This document shows, in pieces, positions 23,850 to 32,543 of a DNA stretch of 64,000 nucleotides. Under the pieces are notes generated by a model, which made no database searches, had not been told where the DNA came from, and saw nothing but the letters and a program-made list of their open reading frames with translations. Every line of letters starts with the position of its first letter. Position 1 is the first letter of the stretch. This stretch comes from Deltaproteobacteria bacterium UBA6106 (GTDB lineage: Bacteria; Desulfobacterota; Syntrophorhabdia; Syntrophorhabdales; Syntrophorhabdaceae): positions 24,563 through 88,562 of the forward strand of contig DIWM01000049.1 in the NCBI GenBank assembly GCA_002428485.1, given 5' to 3'. Both the position numbers and the translations under genes were made by a program.

Positions 23850-23878
23850 TTGACAATGAAACATCAAGCCATTATATT
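23850..23878 (+). promoter_or_regulatory. Sigma-70 promoter of the DUF177-rpmF-plsX operon
   Basis: TTGACA at 23850-23855, exactly 17 bp, then TATATT at 23873-23878. The start of transcription would be near 23885, 18 bp before TTG 23903. This rules against the longer upstream frame as the start of the DUF177 gene. Confidence 0.75.
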
Positions 23879-23902
23879 ATCACACCCAAAAAGAGGGCAG
23901 TT

Positions 23903-24418
23903 TTGGTCATAAGACTTTCGGAAATAGACGATACGTTCATAGCGAGAGGTTCCATGGAAGCGTCACGGTTTGCTGAGGTAGAAGACAGGAGCATGCGGGT
24001 CGTTACGCCCGTCGACTATGAACTGACGGTGAGGAAGTTCGATAACCTTGTGACCGTTCAGGGCCCCCTGGAATGTACCATGTCAATAACATGTTCCAGG
24101 TGTCTCGATGATTTTACCCTCGACCTCAGGGCTTTTCTGGATATTAAGCTGACTCCCCGGATAAAGACCCCGCGTGTATCCGAGGCCGAACTGAAGAGCG
24201 ATGACCTGGATGTTTGTTATTACGAAGGAGATGAGATCGACCTCGACCCCTTCATCTACGAAGAAGTGCTGCTCAACGTGCCGATCAGGCCTGTCTGCAC
24301 AGAAGACTGCAAAGGCTTATGCCCGGTATGCGGGAAGAACAAAAACGTTGAAGAATGCCAGTGTGCTGCTGCTGCCCAGACACTGCTGAGCGAAAAACTG
24401 AAATCTTTTTTAAACTAA
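23903..24418 (+). CDS. DUF177 (YceD-like) zinc-ribbon protein
   Basis: A 171-residue protein of the DUF177/YceD family, usually next to rpmF and linked in other bacteria to 23S rRNA accumulation. CSRCLDDF lies in the middle and a C-terminal Cys cluster (CTEDCKGLCPVCGKN, then CQC) may bind metal. The start chosen is TTG 23903, giving MVIRLSEIDD, like family N-termini. AAGAGGG is 8 bp upstream and a consensus promoter ends 24 bp before. Starts at 23810 or 23756 would read through that promoter and the heptad repeat. Confidence 0.85.
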   Translation: MVIRLSEIDDTFIARGSMEASRFAEVEDRSMRVVTPVDYELTVRKFDNLVTVQGPLECTMSITCSRCLDDFTLDLRAFLDIKLTPRIKTPRVSEAELKSDDLDVCYYEGDEIDLDPFIYEEVLLNVPIRPVCTEDCKGLCPVCGKNKNVEECQCAAAAQTLLSEKLKSFLN

Positions 24419-24431
24419 CGAGGAGATATAT

Positions 24432-24614
24432 ATGGCCGTTCCAAAAAGAAAGACATCAAAGACAAAAAGGGATAAAAGGAGAACACATTACAAGGCACAA
24501 CCTGTCAACGTGGTCTTGTGCCCGAATTGCAAAGAACCAAAATTGCCTCACATTGTTTGCCCCAAATGTGGCACATACAAGGGCAAAAAGTTTTTAGACG
24601 TTGAGGAACTCTGA
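24432..24614 (+). CDS. rpmF: 50S ribosomal protein L32
   Basis: Ribosomal protein of 60 residues: MAVPKRKTSKTKRDKRR, then HYKAQ and the zinc-binding form with CPNC and CPKCG. The C-terminus is the short FLDVEEL type. It follows DUF177 by 13 bp with GAGGAG before the ATG, the usual yceD-rpmF-plsX order. Confidence 0.97.
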   Translation: MAVPKRKTSKTKRDKRRTHYKAQPVNVVLCPNCKEPKLPHIVCPKCGTYKGKKFLDVEEL

Positions 24615-24618
24615 CAGA

Positions 24619-25620
24619 ATGATCAGGATTGCGGTGGATGGAATGGGGGGTGACTATGCGCCCGCTGTAGTTGTCAGCGGCGCCGAGTCTGTGGCCAGGG
24701 ACAAGATCGCGGAGATCGTTCTCGTCGGGAACGAGGATGCGATAAGACCGCTGTTGAAGGATTCGAACGGCATCGAGGTGGTCCACACGCCGGTTTTTGT
24801 GGAGATGAAGGAATCACCGTCATCGGCCCTGCGGAAAAAAAGAGAATCTTCGATCAATAAGGCGCTTGAGCTTTTGAAATCAGGAAAGGTCCAGGCGGTC
24901 GTCACCGCCGGCAATTCCGGCGCCGCTATGGCCTTTGCGATCTTTACACTCGGCAGGATCGGGTATGTGGACAGGCCGGCCATTGCCACATTGCATCCGA
25001 ACACGAGAAACAGCATATCGATCCTTCTGGATGCCGGTGGAAACGTTGACTGCAAGCCTATCCATCTCGCTCAATTTGCCGTGATGGGAGACGCCTTCGC
25101 CCGCTGCGTTCTCGGCGTTGAGAAACCGAAGGTCGGCCTGTTAAGCAATGGCGAGGAAGAGACCAAGGGAAATGAGTTGACGCGGGAGGCTCACGCACTG
25201 ATCAAGGGCCTTGACCTCAACTATATCGGATATGTTGAGGGCGCCGACATGCACAACGGCAGGGCAGACGTTGTGGTAAGCGATGGATTTGTAGGCAATG
25301 TTGCCCTGAAGATCACTGAAGGGGTGGCAGAATCATTGATGGTGTTTTTTAAAGAGGCTATCAAGAAGAATCTGAAGGCAAGGATGGGGTACCTTCTGAT
25401 GAAAGAGGTCTTTGACGAGCTTAAGGGCAAGATGGACCCTTCCGAGTACGGCGGTGCCCCGCTTCTGGGTGTAGACGGGGTGTGTATCATATGCCACGGC
25501 AAGTCGGATGAAAAGGCTATACGGAATGCCGTTCTTCTCGCAAAGAGATTTGTGGAGAACGGGCTGAACGAATCGATCAAGGAAACGCTCTGGCAAGTTA
25601 CCGACCAATACAGAGGATAA
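24619..25620 (+). CDS. plsX: Phosphate acyltransferase PlsX
   Basis: Converts acyl-ACP and phosphate to acyl-phosphate, the acyl donor for PlsY in phospholipid synthesis. IRIAVDGMGGDYAP opens the protein, GNSGAAMAFAIFTLGR and the NVDCKPIHLAQFA segment follow, with SDGFVGNVALKITEG and GAPLLGVDGVCIICHGKS near the end. The length of 333 is normal. The start ATG 24619 is 4 bp after the rpmF stop; an in-frame TTG at 24601 overlaps rpmF and is less likely. Confidence 0.96.
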   Translation: MIRIAVDGMGGDYAPAVVVSGAESVARDKIAEIVLVGNEDAIRPLLKDSNGIEVVHTPVFVEMKESPSSALRKKRESSINKALELLKSGKVQAVVTAGNSGAAMAFAIFTLGRIGYVDRPAIATLHPNTRNSISILLDAGGNVDCKPIHLAQFAVMGDAFARCVLGVEKPKVGLLSNGEEETKGNELTREAHALIKGLDLNYIGYVEGADMHNGRADVVVSDGFVGNVALKITEGVAESLMVFFKEAIKKNLKARMGYLLMKEVFDELKGKMDPSEYGGAPLLGVDGVCIICHGKSDEKAIRNAVLLAKRFVENGLNESIKETLWQVTDQYRG

Positions 25621-25634
25621 AGGAGAAGGAGGAT

Positions 25635-26798
25635 ATGGATTATTTTCTGACAGAAGAGCAAAAGAATATCCAGGCGCTGGCCAGGAGGATCGCGGAGGAG
25701 AAAGTGGTCCCCATAAGGGCCGAGCTTGACGAAACAGGGGCGTTCCCCTGGGCTGTCATGAAGACATGCGCCGAAACGGGGCTCTTTGGCGTCAGCATCC
25801 CGGAAGAATACGGCGGAATGGGCGGCGGCAGCTTCGAGAACTGCATCGTCGTGGAAGAATTGAGCACAGCCTGTCTCGGCATATCTGTCAGCTATGCTGC
25901 AAGCCTCCTGGGCGCCTACCCTATCTTGCTTGGCGGTTCAGAGGCGCAGAAAAAGAGATACCTGCAGGAAATAGCAAGCGGTAAAAGGCTCGGCGCTTTT
26001 GCATTGACAGAGGCAAATGCCGGCAGCGACGCCCAGGGTATAAGGACCGAGGCAACAAAGTCCGGCAGCGATTACATACTGAACGGTACCAAGCAATGGA
26101 TAACGAACGGCGGTGAGGCAGAGATCTATACGGTCATAGCCATGACGGACAGGAAAAAAGGCGGGAGGGGAGCAACGGCCTTTATCGTGGAGAAGGGCAT
26201 GGACGGTTTTTCTTTTGGGAAAAAAGAAAACAAACTCGGGATACGGGCTTCTGCGACAAGGGAACTGGTATTTCAGGATTGCAAAGTTCCTTCTGAAAAT
26301 GTTATAGGTAGAGAAGGGATGGGGTTCATCCTTGCCATGAGAACCTTTGACAGGACAAGGCCTGGCATAGGCGCTCAGGCAGTGGGGGTCGCCCAGGGCG
26401 CCCTCGATGCAGCTGTACACTATGCCAGGGAAAGGGAGCAGTTCGAGAAAAAGATCATCTCTTTCCAGGCAATACAGCATATGCTTGCGGATATGGCGAC
26501 ACAGGTTGAAGCTGCCCGGGCGCTTGTCTATGCCGTGGCGAGATATATCGACAGCAACCCGAGGGATTTCTCGAAGGTTTCTGCCATGAGTAAGGTGTTC
26601 CCGAGCGACATAGCGATGAAAGTGGCCGTCGATGCCTTGCAGGTTTTTGGCGGATATGGGTATATGAAGGAATACCCCATAGAAAAGATGATGAGAGATG
26701 CAAAGATACTGCAGATCTATGAAGGTACAAACCAGATCCAGAGGAATGTCATTGCCCTTGAGCTTATCAAGGAAGCTGCCTCGAAGAGAAGGTCGTAA
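25635..26798 (+). CDS. Acyl-CoA dehydrogenase family flavoprotein inside the fatty-acid operon
   Basis: FAD-dependent dehydrogenase of 387 residues, the standard short-chain ACAD length. An N-terminal helical domain is followed by the FAD/substrate segment FALTEANAGSDAQGIRTEA and WITNGGEA. The C-terminal bundle has FGGYGYMKEYPIEKMMRDAKILQIYEG, whose Glu is the usual catalytic base. It lies 14 bp after plsX and 31 bp before fabD, the position occupied by fabH in the usual plsX-fabH-fabD order. It may oxidise acyl-CoA in an unrelated pathway, or act on acyl-ACP or CoA intermediates linked to lipid synthesis; the latter is inference from context only. Confidence 0.92.
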   Translation: MDYFLTEEQKNIQALARRIAEEKVVPIRAELDETGAFPWAVMKTCAETGLFGVSIPEEYGGMGGGSFENCIVVEELSTACLGISVSYAASLLGAYPILLGGSEAQKKRYLQEIASGKRLGAFALTEANAGSDAQGIRTEATKSGSDYILNGTKQWITNGGEAEIYTVIAMTDRKKGGRGATAFIVEKGMDGFSFGKKENKLGIRASATRELVFQDCKVPSENVIGREGMGFILAMRTFDRTRPGIGAQAVGVAQGALDAAVHYAREREQFEKKIISFQAIQHMLADMATQVEAARALVYAVARYIDSNPRDFSKVSAMSKVFPSDIAMKVAVDALQVFGGYGYMKEYPIEKMMRDAKILQIYEGTNQIQRNVIALELIKEAASKRRS

Positions 26799-26829
26799 TA
26801 TAAGCAATGCGTTGCAGGCAGGAACATAG

Positions 26830-27765
26830 ATGAAAAAAACAGGTGTTGTTTTCCCGGGCCAGGGTTCTCAATACGTTGGAATGGGAAAAGCGTTATATGA
26901 TGCCTTTGAAGACGTGAGAGAGTATTTCGCCATTGCGGACAAAGCCCTCGGTTTTCCTATAACGGAGCTCTGTTTCAACGGCCCGGAAGATGAATTGAGG
27001 CAGACGTATAATACGCAGCCGGCGCTCCTTATCAACAGCTATGTCATCTGGCAGACCCTCAGGAAGGCCACGGGAATATCGCCGTGTCTCCTCGCAGGGC
27101 ACAGCCTTGGAGAATATACGGCGCTTTGTGTGAGCGGTTTTTTTACCTTTGAAGATGCCCTGCGGATGACAAGGAAAAGGGGCCTTTTTATGGAAGAGGC
27201 ATGCCCGAAAGGCAAGGGAGGAATGGTTGCCCTTATCGGCGCGGATATGACGAAGATAGCGCCTGTCCTTCAGGAGATATCCCACGATGATCACGTGGCT
27301 GTCCCGGCGAACCTGAACTCTGCCGGGCAGGTGGTCCTCTCGGGGAGCATGGATGCTTTGAAAGAAGGTGTTGAGAGGCTGAAAGACACAGGGTACAAGA
27401 AGGCGATCTTTCTCAACGTCTCCGGACCTTTCCATAGTCCGCTCATGAAGGATGCCGCGGAAAAACTGAAAAAGGAGCTGGCAAAGATCGACCGGGGCGC
27501 CATGGGCACGCCCGTTGTATTTAATGTCGATGCGGCGCCCGGCGGCGACGGGGGCATCGTTATTGACAGGCTATATCGCCAGATGTTCTCGCCGGTCTTG
27601 TGGGAGGCATCCGTCAGGAGGATGGTCGCGGAAGGGGTAGAGGTCTTTCTTGAGGTAGGGCCACAGAAGGTCCTTACGAACCTTATCAGGAGGATAGAGC
27701 CGAACGTGCCCTGCTACAATGTGGAATCTTTGGAAGATATCGAGGCGGTTAAAGGCATACTATGA
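26830..27765 (+). CDS. fabD: Malonyl-CoA:ACP transacylase
   Basis: Transfers malonate from CoA to ACP for fatty-acid elongation. VFPGQGSQYVGMGK opens the protein; GHSLGEYTAL carries the nucleophilic Ser; the catalytic His is in NVSGPFHSPLM and EVGPQKVLTNLI is near the end. The length of 311 is normal. It is in the plsX-acad-fabD-fabG-acpP-fabF cluster, followed by a heptad cassette rather than directly by fabG. Confidence 0.96.
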   Translation: MKKTGVVFPGQGSQYVGMGKALYDAFEDVREYFAIADKALGFPITELCFNGPEDELRQTYNTQPALLINSYVIWQTLRKATGISPCLLAGHSLGEYTALCVSGFFTFEDALRMTRKRGLFMEEACPKGKGGMVALIGADMTKIAPVLQEISHDDHVAVPANLNSAGQVVLSGSMDALKEGVERLKDTGYKKAIFLNVSGPFHSPLMKDAAEKLKKELAKIDRGAMGTPVVFNVDAAPGGDGGIVIDRLYRQMFSPVLWEASVRRMVAEGVEVFLEVGPQKVLTNLIRRIEPNVPCYNVESLEDIEAVKGIL

Positions 27766-27779
27766 AGAAGGAGGACGAG

Positions 27780-27912
27780 AAATCCTAAATCCGAATATCT
27801 AAATCCTAAACAAATCAGAATGTTCAAAATTCAAAACAAAAACAGCATCCGTTCGTTTTGAACATTTGAAATTTGAAATTGTTTAGAGATTGGTGCTTAG
27901 AAATTAGGATTT
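27780..27912. repeat. Heptad cassette (AAATCCT family), inverted
   Basis: aaatcct, aaatccg, aatatct, aaatcct, then gttcaaa/attcaaa units, a short centre, and the reverse complement back to ttaggattt at 27912. It fills the fabD-fabG gap as one long imperfect hairpin. Related copies are at 50366, 55438 and 62997. Confidence 0.85.
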
Positions 27913-27919
27913 GTACAAT

Positions 27920-28645
27920 ATGAAAGATTCGGTAACCATAGTGACCGGAGGCGCCCAGGGCATTGGGAAGGCCATCGCGGAATTTCTGGCAGACAAGGGC
28001 GGCGATATAGCGATATTCGATATTATCGACGGCGATGAGACCGTTTCCATCATCAGGGGTAAAGGACGGAGATGCGCATTCTACCGGGTCGATGTCGCTG
28101 ACCTGCAGGCGGTCGGCGAGGCCGTTGACGGCGTAGTGAAGGAGATGGGGAAGGTCAGCAACCTTGTCAACAACGCGGGCATAACGTCCGACAAGCTGCT
28201 ACTGAGGATGAAAGAAGAAGATTGGGACAGGGTGATCAGGGTCAACCTGAAAGGCGTGTTCAGTTGTACAAAGGCGGTGATCAGACACATGCTGAAGACC
28301 GGCGGAAGCATCGTCAGCATCTCATCCATAGCAGGCGTCATGGGCAACGCCGGACAGGCGAATTATGCGGCCAGCAAGGCAGGCATCATCGGCTTCACAA
28401 AAAGCATAGCCAGAGAGTATGGCGAGCGGGGGATACGGGCGAACGCCATTGCCCCTGGTTTTATCAGGACAAAAATGACTGATGCGCTGGACGATAAGAC
28501 AAAAGAAGAGATGTTCAGGGCGATCCCCCTGAAAAGGTTCGGAGAGCCTTTCGATATTGCATATCTGGTATACTTCCTTATCTCAGGATATGGATCATAT
28601 ATAACAGGGGAGGTGATAAACGTAAACGGCGGTTTATACATGTAA
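27920..28645 (+). CDS. fabG: 3-oxoacyl-ACP reductase
   Basis: NADPH-dependent reductase of the fatty-acid cycle. TGGAQGIGKAIAEFL is the cofactor motif, NNAGIT the structural motif, and Ser in SISSIAGVMG plus Tyr/Lys in YAASKAG form the active site. The length of 241 is normal. The ATG at 27920 is preceded by aggatttgtacaat, and the weak AGGA belongs to the repeat before it, so the repeat arm ends inside the translation-initiation region. TTG 27911 is in frame but gives an unlikely extension. Confidence 0.94.
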   Translation: MKDSVTIVTGGAQGIGKAIAEFLADKGGDIAIFDIIDGDETVSIIRGKGRRCAFYRVDVADLQAVGEAVDGVVKEMGKVSNLVNNAGITSDKLLLRMKEEDWDRVIRVNLKGVFSCTKAVIRHMLKTGGSIVSISSIAGVMGNAGQANYAASKAGIIGFTKSIAREYGERGIRANAIAPGFIRTKMTDALDDKTKEEMFRAIPLKRFGEPFDIAYLVYFLISGYGSYITGEVINVNGGLYM

Positions 28646-28673
28646 ACAGCGAGCAAAACGTAATAGGCATGAC

Positions 28674-28705
28674 GCCTTCAGCATCGTTGAATTGACGATG
28701 AAGGC
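28674..28705 (+). promoter_or_regulatory. Hairpin with downstream T-run between fabG and acpP
   Basis: GCCTTC/GAAGGC plus ATCGT/ACGAT form a stem with a three-base bulge; seven T follow at 28715-28721, too far for a classical terminator. It may be a partial terminator or leader structure setting the acpP level. Confidence 0.4.
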
Positions 28706-28743
28706 CGATGGCAATTTTTTTAATAAAATCAGGAGGTGGTTTG

Positions 28744-28986
28744 ATGACAGTCACTGAAAAGGTAAAAAAGATGATCGTGGATCAACTTGGGGTCAGCGAA
28801 TCTGAGGTGATACCTGAAGCGAAGTTTATTGATGACCTTGGGGCAGATTCACTGGATATCGTAGAGCTTATCATGGCCCTCGAAGATGAATATGGCATTG
28901 AAATCCCCGACGAAGACGCGGAGAAGATCGAGACCGTAGGGGATGCAATAAGGTATATTGAAGAGCATATGACCGAGAAAAAATAG
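28744..28986 (+). CDS. acpP: Acyl carrier protein
   Basis: An 80-residue acidic four-helix protein carrying the growing acyl chain. DDLGADSLDIVELIMALED contains the DSL serine that receives phosphopantetheine; EIPDEDAEKIETVGDAI completes the family pattern. The start ATG 28744 has AGGAGGTGG 7 bp upstream. The holo-ACP synthase acpS is encoded at 44618 in this same window. Confidence 0.96.
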   Translation: MTVTEKVKKMIVDQLGVSESEVIPEAKFIDDLGADSLDIVELIMALEDEYGIEIPDEDAEKIETVGDAIRYIEEHMTEKK

Positions 28987-28999
28987 AGAGGTGGGTACG

Positions 29000-30241
29000 T
29001 TGAAACGGAGGGTAGTTGTCACAGGAGTGGGGCTTGTTACACCACTCGGTGTGGGCATTGAAAATGTATGGCAGCGTATCCTGCGCGGCGAATCAGGTGT
29101 GGGGCCGATCACGCGATTTGATGCCTCACAGCACGAAACAAAATTTGCCGCAGAGGTCAGGGAATTCAAATCTGAAGATTATATCTCACCAAAAGAGATA
29201 AAAAGGATGGATCTTTTTATTCAATATGCCCTAACCGCAGCGAAGATCGCCATGGAAGACTCCGGCCTTGATATGGACAAGGAGGATGCGGAAAGGGTAG
29301 GCGTCATTGTCGGTACAGGCCTTGGCGGCCTGCCGACGCTGGAAAAGTATCACAGCATCCTTCTCGAAAGAGGGCCCGGGAGGATATCGCCGTTTTTTAT
29401 ACCCATGCTGATCGCGAATGAAGCGCCGGGACATATAGCGATCCAGTTCGGCATCAAGGGCCCCAATCTCTGCATTGTTACCGCTTGCGCGACGGGCGCG
29501 CACTCCATCGGCGACTCCTTGAGGGTTATCCAGTACGGAGACGCGGATGTGATGGTGGCGGGAGGAACTGAAGCGAACCTGACCCCCCTCACCGTCGGAG
29601 GCTTCAACGCCATGAGGGCCCTTTCTACGAGAAACGACGCTCCCGTTAAGGCATCCCGGCCTTTTGACAAGGACAGGGACGGTTTTGTCGTTGGTGAAGG
29701 TTCGGGTATTATTATCATGGAAGAACTGGGACACGCGAAAAAGAGGGGGGCAAAGATCTATGCGGAGGTCGCAGGATATGGATATAACGGCGACGCATAC
29801 CATATCACGGCGCCATGTCCTGACGGCGACGGCTTTATCCGCTGCATGAAGATGGCAATGAGGGATGCCGCCGTGCCGCCTGAGAAGATCAGCTATATTA
29901 ACGCCCACGGCACATCAACAGGCCTCAATGACCAGACAGAGACGATCGCCATTAAAGAGGTCTTTAAAGAGGACGCCTATACAATACCGGTGAGTTCAAC
30001 GAAGTCGATGATAGGGCATCTTTTGGGTGCAGCGGGGGCAGTCGAGTCGATCTTCACGCTCCTCGCCATGCGCGACAATATCTGTCCGCCTACGATCAAT
30101 TACGAGACGCCTGATCCTGATTGCGACCTTGATTATGTTCCCAATTCGGCCCGGAGCCACATTATCGATGTAGGACTCTCAAACTCGTTCGGCTTCGGGG
30201 GTACGAATTCTACACTGGTGTTCAAGAGGTTTAAAGATTGA
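29000..30241 (+). CDS. fabF: 3-oxoacyl-ACP synthase II
   Basis: Elongating beta-ketoacyl-ACP synthase. KRRVVVTGVGLVTPLG at the N-terminus; the catalytic triad is Cys in VTACATGAHSIG, His in NAHGTSTGLND and His in STKSMIGHLLGAAGA. The length of 413 is typical. The preferred start is TTG 29000 with GAGAGGTGGG upstream; GTG 28991 is in frame. The stop overlaps the TTG start of rpiB. This is the only ketoacyl synthase here; no fabH is present. Confidence 0.95.
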   Translation: MKRRVVVTGVGLVTPLGVGIENVWQRILRGESGVGPITRFDASQHETKFAAEVREFKSEDYISPKEIKRMDLFIQYALTAAKIAMEDSGLDMDKEDAERVGVIVGTGLGGLPTLEKYHSILLERGPGRISPFFIPMLIANEAPGHIAIQFGIKGPNLCIVTACATGAHSIGDSLRVIQYGDADVMVAGGTEANLTPLTVGGFNAMRALSTRNDAPVKASRPFDKDRDGFVVGEGSGIIIMEELGHAKKRGAKIYAEVAGYGYNGDAYHITAPCPDGDGFIRCMKMAMRDAAVPPEKISYINAHGTSTGLNDQTETIAIKEVFKEDAYTIPVSSTKSMIGHLLGAAGAVESIFTLLAMRDNICPPTINYETPDPDCDLDYVPNSARSHIIDVGLSNSFGFGGTNSTLVFKRFKD

Positions 30242-30690
30242 AGATAGCGATAGGTTCCGATCATGCAGGGTATGCATTAAAAGAGGATATTAAAAAGATA
30301 CTGGAGGACCGGAAGGATACAATTGTCGATGTCGGAACGGACACAGAAAGCTCCGTTGATTATCCTGATTTCGGCATAGAGGCAGCAAGGCTTGTATCTG
30401 AAGGAAAGGCAGAGAAAGGCATCCTTATCTGCGGTACCGGCATAGGGATGAGCGTAACGGCGAACAAGGTAAAAGGGATACGGGCAGCCCTTGCGTTTGA
30501 TCTTTATACCGCTATACAGAGCAGGAAGCATCTCGATGCCAATATCCTCGTACTGGGAGGAAGGATCACGGGAAAAGGGCTTGCAGAGGAGATCGTCCGT
30601 GTCTGGCTTGATACCCCTTTTGAAGGCGGGCGTCACCAGAAAAGGATCGACAAGATCTCCGAATGGGAGAAAGGTCATTTGAAGATATGA
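30238..30690 (+). CDS. rpiB: Ribose-5-phosphate isomerase B
   Basis: Interconverts ribose-5-phosphate and ribulose-5-phosphate. IGSDHAGYALKEDI at the N-terminus, LICGTGIGMSVTANKVKGIRAAL with the active-site Cys, and HLDANILVLGGR. The length of 150 is normal. It starts with TTG overlapping the fabF TGA by 4 bp and ends overlapping glyA, as in many deltaproteobacteria. Confidence 0.94.
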   Translation: MKIAIGSDHAGYALKEDIKKILEDRKDTIVDVGTDTESSVDYPDFGIEAARLVSEGKAEKGILICGTGIGMSVTANKVKGIRAALAFDLYTAIQSRKHLDANILVLGGRITGKGLAEEIVRVWLDTPFEGGRHQKRIDKISEWEKGHLKI

Positions 30691-31937
30691 TGAAGCTGGA
30701 CGGAAACGACAGGGAGATCTATGAACTCGTCAGGGGCGAGCTTGAGAGGGAGGAGTACAGCCTTATCCTTATAGCCTCTGAGAATTATGTCGATGAGGAC
30801 ATCCTTGCCATGCAGGGGTGCGTTCTTACGAATAAGTATGCAGAAGGCTATCCTTCAAAAAGGTATTACAGCGGCTGCAGGTATCTTGACGAAATAGAGA
30901 GCATAGCGATCGAACGGGCAAAGACGCTGTTCAAAGCGGAGCATGCCAACGTTCAGCCGCACTCGGGTTCTGCCGCCAATATGGCTGTATTTTATGCTGC
31001 CCTCAATTGTGGAGATACGATCCTCGGGATGAATATTGCCCACGGCGGACATCTTACGCACGGCGCCAGGGCGAGCTTTTCCGGAAAATACTACAATGCC
31101 GTCTCCTATAGCGTATCCGCCAGGGACGAGATGCTCGATTATGATGAGATCAGGGATATTGCCCGCAAAGAGCACCCAAAGCTGATAATAGCAGGGGCGA
31201 GCGCTTATTCGAGGGTGATCGATTTCAGGAAGTTCAGGGAGATCGCCGATGAGGTAGGGGCATATCTCATGGTCGATATTGCCCACATTGCCGGCCTGAT
31301 CGCTGCAGACTGTCATCCGAGCCCTGCTGAATATGCCCACTTTGTGACCACGACGACGCACAAGACCCTCCGCGGGCCTCGCGGGGGCCTGATACTCTGT
31401 ACAAAGGAGTTTGCAAAGGCCATTGATTCCGCGGTGTTCCCCGGACTCCAGGGCGGGCCCCTTATGCACGTTATCGCTGCAAAGGCAGTTGCGCTGAAGA
31501 AGGCAATGAGCGAGGAATTCAGGGAATATCAGAGGCAGATCGTAGCCAATGCCCGGCACCTTTCTGATCGCATGAATGGCCGGGGATACAGGATCGTCTC
31601 CGGGGGAACCGATAACCATCTTTTTCTCGTGGACCTGACGGACAAGGATGTGACCGGCAAAGAGGCCCAGGAGGCCTTAGAAGAAAGCGGTATTATGATC
31701 AACAAGAACCTTATCCCTTTTGACGCAAAAGGCCCCAATGTGACCAGCGGCATCCGGATCGGGACTCCGGCAGTTACTACACGGGGGATGAAGGAACGGG
31801 AGATGGAAATCATCTCTGAACTTATCGATACGGTCCTGCGGAACATAGGAGATCAGTTGCTGCAAAAAGACACAAAGGAAAAGGTAAGAGCGCTTTGCGC
31901 CGGGTTTCCTTTTTATTCCCGCATCTTTAACATATGA
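30687..31937 (+). CDS. glyA: Serine hydroxymethyltransferase
   Basis: PLP enzyme converting serine and tetrahydrofolate to glycine and methylene-tetrahydrofolate. LIASENYVDEDILAMQG, NKYAEGYPSKRYY and VQPHSGSAANMAV are present; the PLP Lys is in TTTTHKTLRGPRGG. The length of 416 fits bacterial SHMT if ATG 30687, overlapping the rpiB stop, is used; ATG 30663 would add eight residues. It overlaps the deaminase gene by 4 bp. Confidence 0.96.
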   Translation: MMKLDGNDREIYELVRGELEREEYSLILIASENYVDEDILAMQGCVLTNKYAEGYPSKRYYSGCRYLDEIESIAIERAKTLFKAEHANVQPHSGSAANMAVFYAALNCGDTILGMNIAHGGHLTHGARASFSGKYYNAVSYSVSARDEMLDYDEIRDIARKEHPKLIIAGASAYSRVIDFRKFREIADEVGAYLMVDIAHIAGLIAADCHPSPAEYAHFVTTTTHKTLRGPRGGLILCTKEFAKAIDSAVFPGLQGGPLMHVIAAKAVALKKAMSEEFREYQRQIVANARHLSDRMNGRGYRIVSGGTDNHLFLVDLTDKDVTGKEAQEALEESGIMINKNLIPFDAKGPNVTSGIRIGTPAVTTRGMKEREMEIISELIDTVLRNIGDQLLQKDTKEKVRALCAGFPFYSRIFNI

Positions 31938-32431
31938 AAAACCATCGTCCTGACTGGGATTCTTATTTTATGGAGATCGCGAGCATTGTTTCGAAGCGGT
32001 CCACCTGCATAAGAAGGAACGTGGGCGCCCTTATCGTGAAGAACAAGAGGATCCTCGCTACAGGATACAACGGCGCGCCGACGGGCTTGCGCCACTGTAT
32101 GGACCTCGGATGTATGCGCGAACGGCTTAAGATAGCCTCAGGCGAGCGCCATGAGCTCTGCAGGGGCCTTCACGCGGAGCAGAATGCGATCATACAGGCG
32201 GCGTATCACGGCGTCAGCATTGAAGGCGCCCAGCTTTATTCAACCCATCTGCCATGCTCGATCTGCATGAAGATGGTTATCAATGCGGGCATAAGAACGG
32301 TTCACTATCTCGACGGTTACCCCGATGACCTTTCCCTTCAACTGATCAAAGAATCCGGTATCGTCCTGAAGAAGGTTGTCGTCAAGAAGAACCCAGGAAG
32401 TCGGATAAAGACGGTGAAAGGTGAAAGGTGA
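31934..32431 (+). CDS. dCMP deaminase family protein
   Basis: Zinc-dependent deoxycytidylate deaminase-like protein of 165 residues. WDSYFMEIASIVSKRSTC at the N-terminus, GLHAEQNAI supplies the zinc His and catalytic Glu, and PCSICMKMVI the two zinc Cys. It probably converts dCMP to dUMP. It sits between glyA and nrdR, a usual order. The last residues (KTVKGER) are encoded by the start of a heptad repeat (gtgaaag units), so the natural C-terminus has been extended or replaced by repeat DNA. Confidence 0.9.
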   Translation: MKNHRPDWDSYFMEIASIVSKRSTCIRRNVGALIVKNKRILATGYNGAPTGLRHCMDLGCMRERLKIASGERHELCRGLHAEQNAIIQAAYHGVSIEGAQLYSTHLPCSICMKMVINAGIRTVHYLDGYPDDLSLQLIKESGIVLKKVVVKKNPGSRIKTVKGER

Positions 32432-32528
32432 GATCACGATAAAGGCCGTTAGGCGTGAGGCGTCAGGCGTGAGAGGATTGAACCCCTTACGCCTTACGAC
32501 TTACGCCTCACGGGTGTTTTGCCATGAG
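32421..32528. repeat. 108-bp heptad cassette, copy 1
   Basis: GTGAAAG units, CGTAAGG-family units (aggcgtg, aggcgtc), a centre with ggattgaacccc, then inverted units (cttacgc, cttacga, cttacgc, ctcacgg) and gtgttttgcc. It matches 36843-36950 along its whole length with about eight differences and no gap. Confidence 0.9.
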
Positions 32529-32543
32529 CCATGAGCTAATATT

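Noticed and set aside
28692..28724. Sigma-70 promoter for acpP (TTGACG with TTTAAT)
   Set aside because: The spacer would be about 21 bp, too long, and the -35 lies in a hairpin stem.
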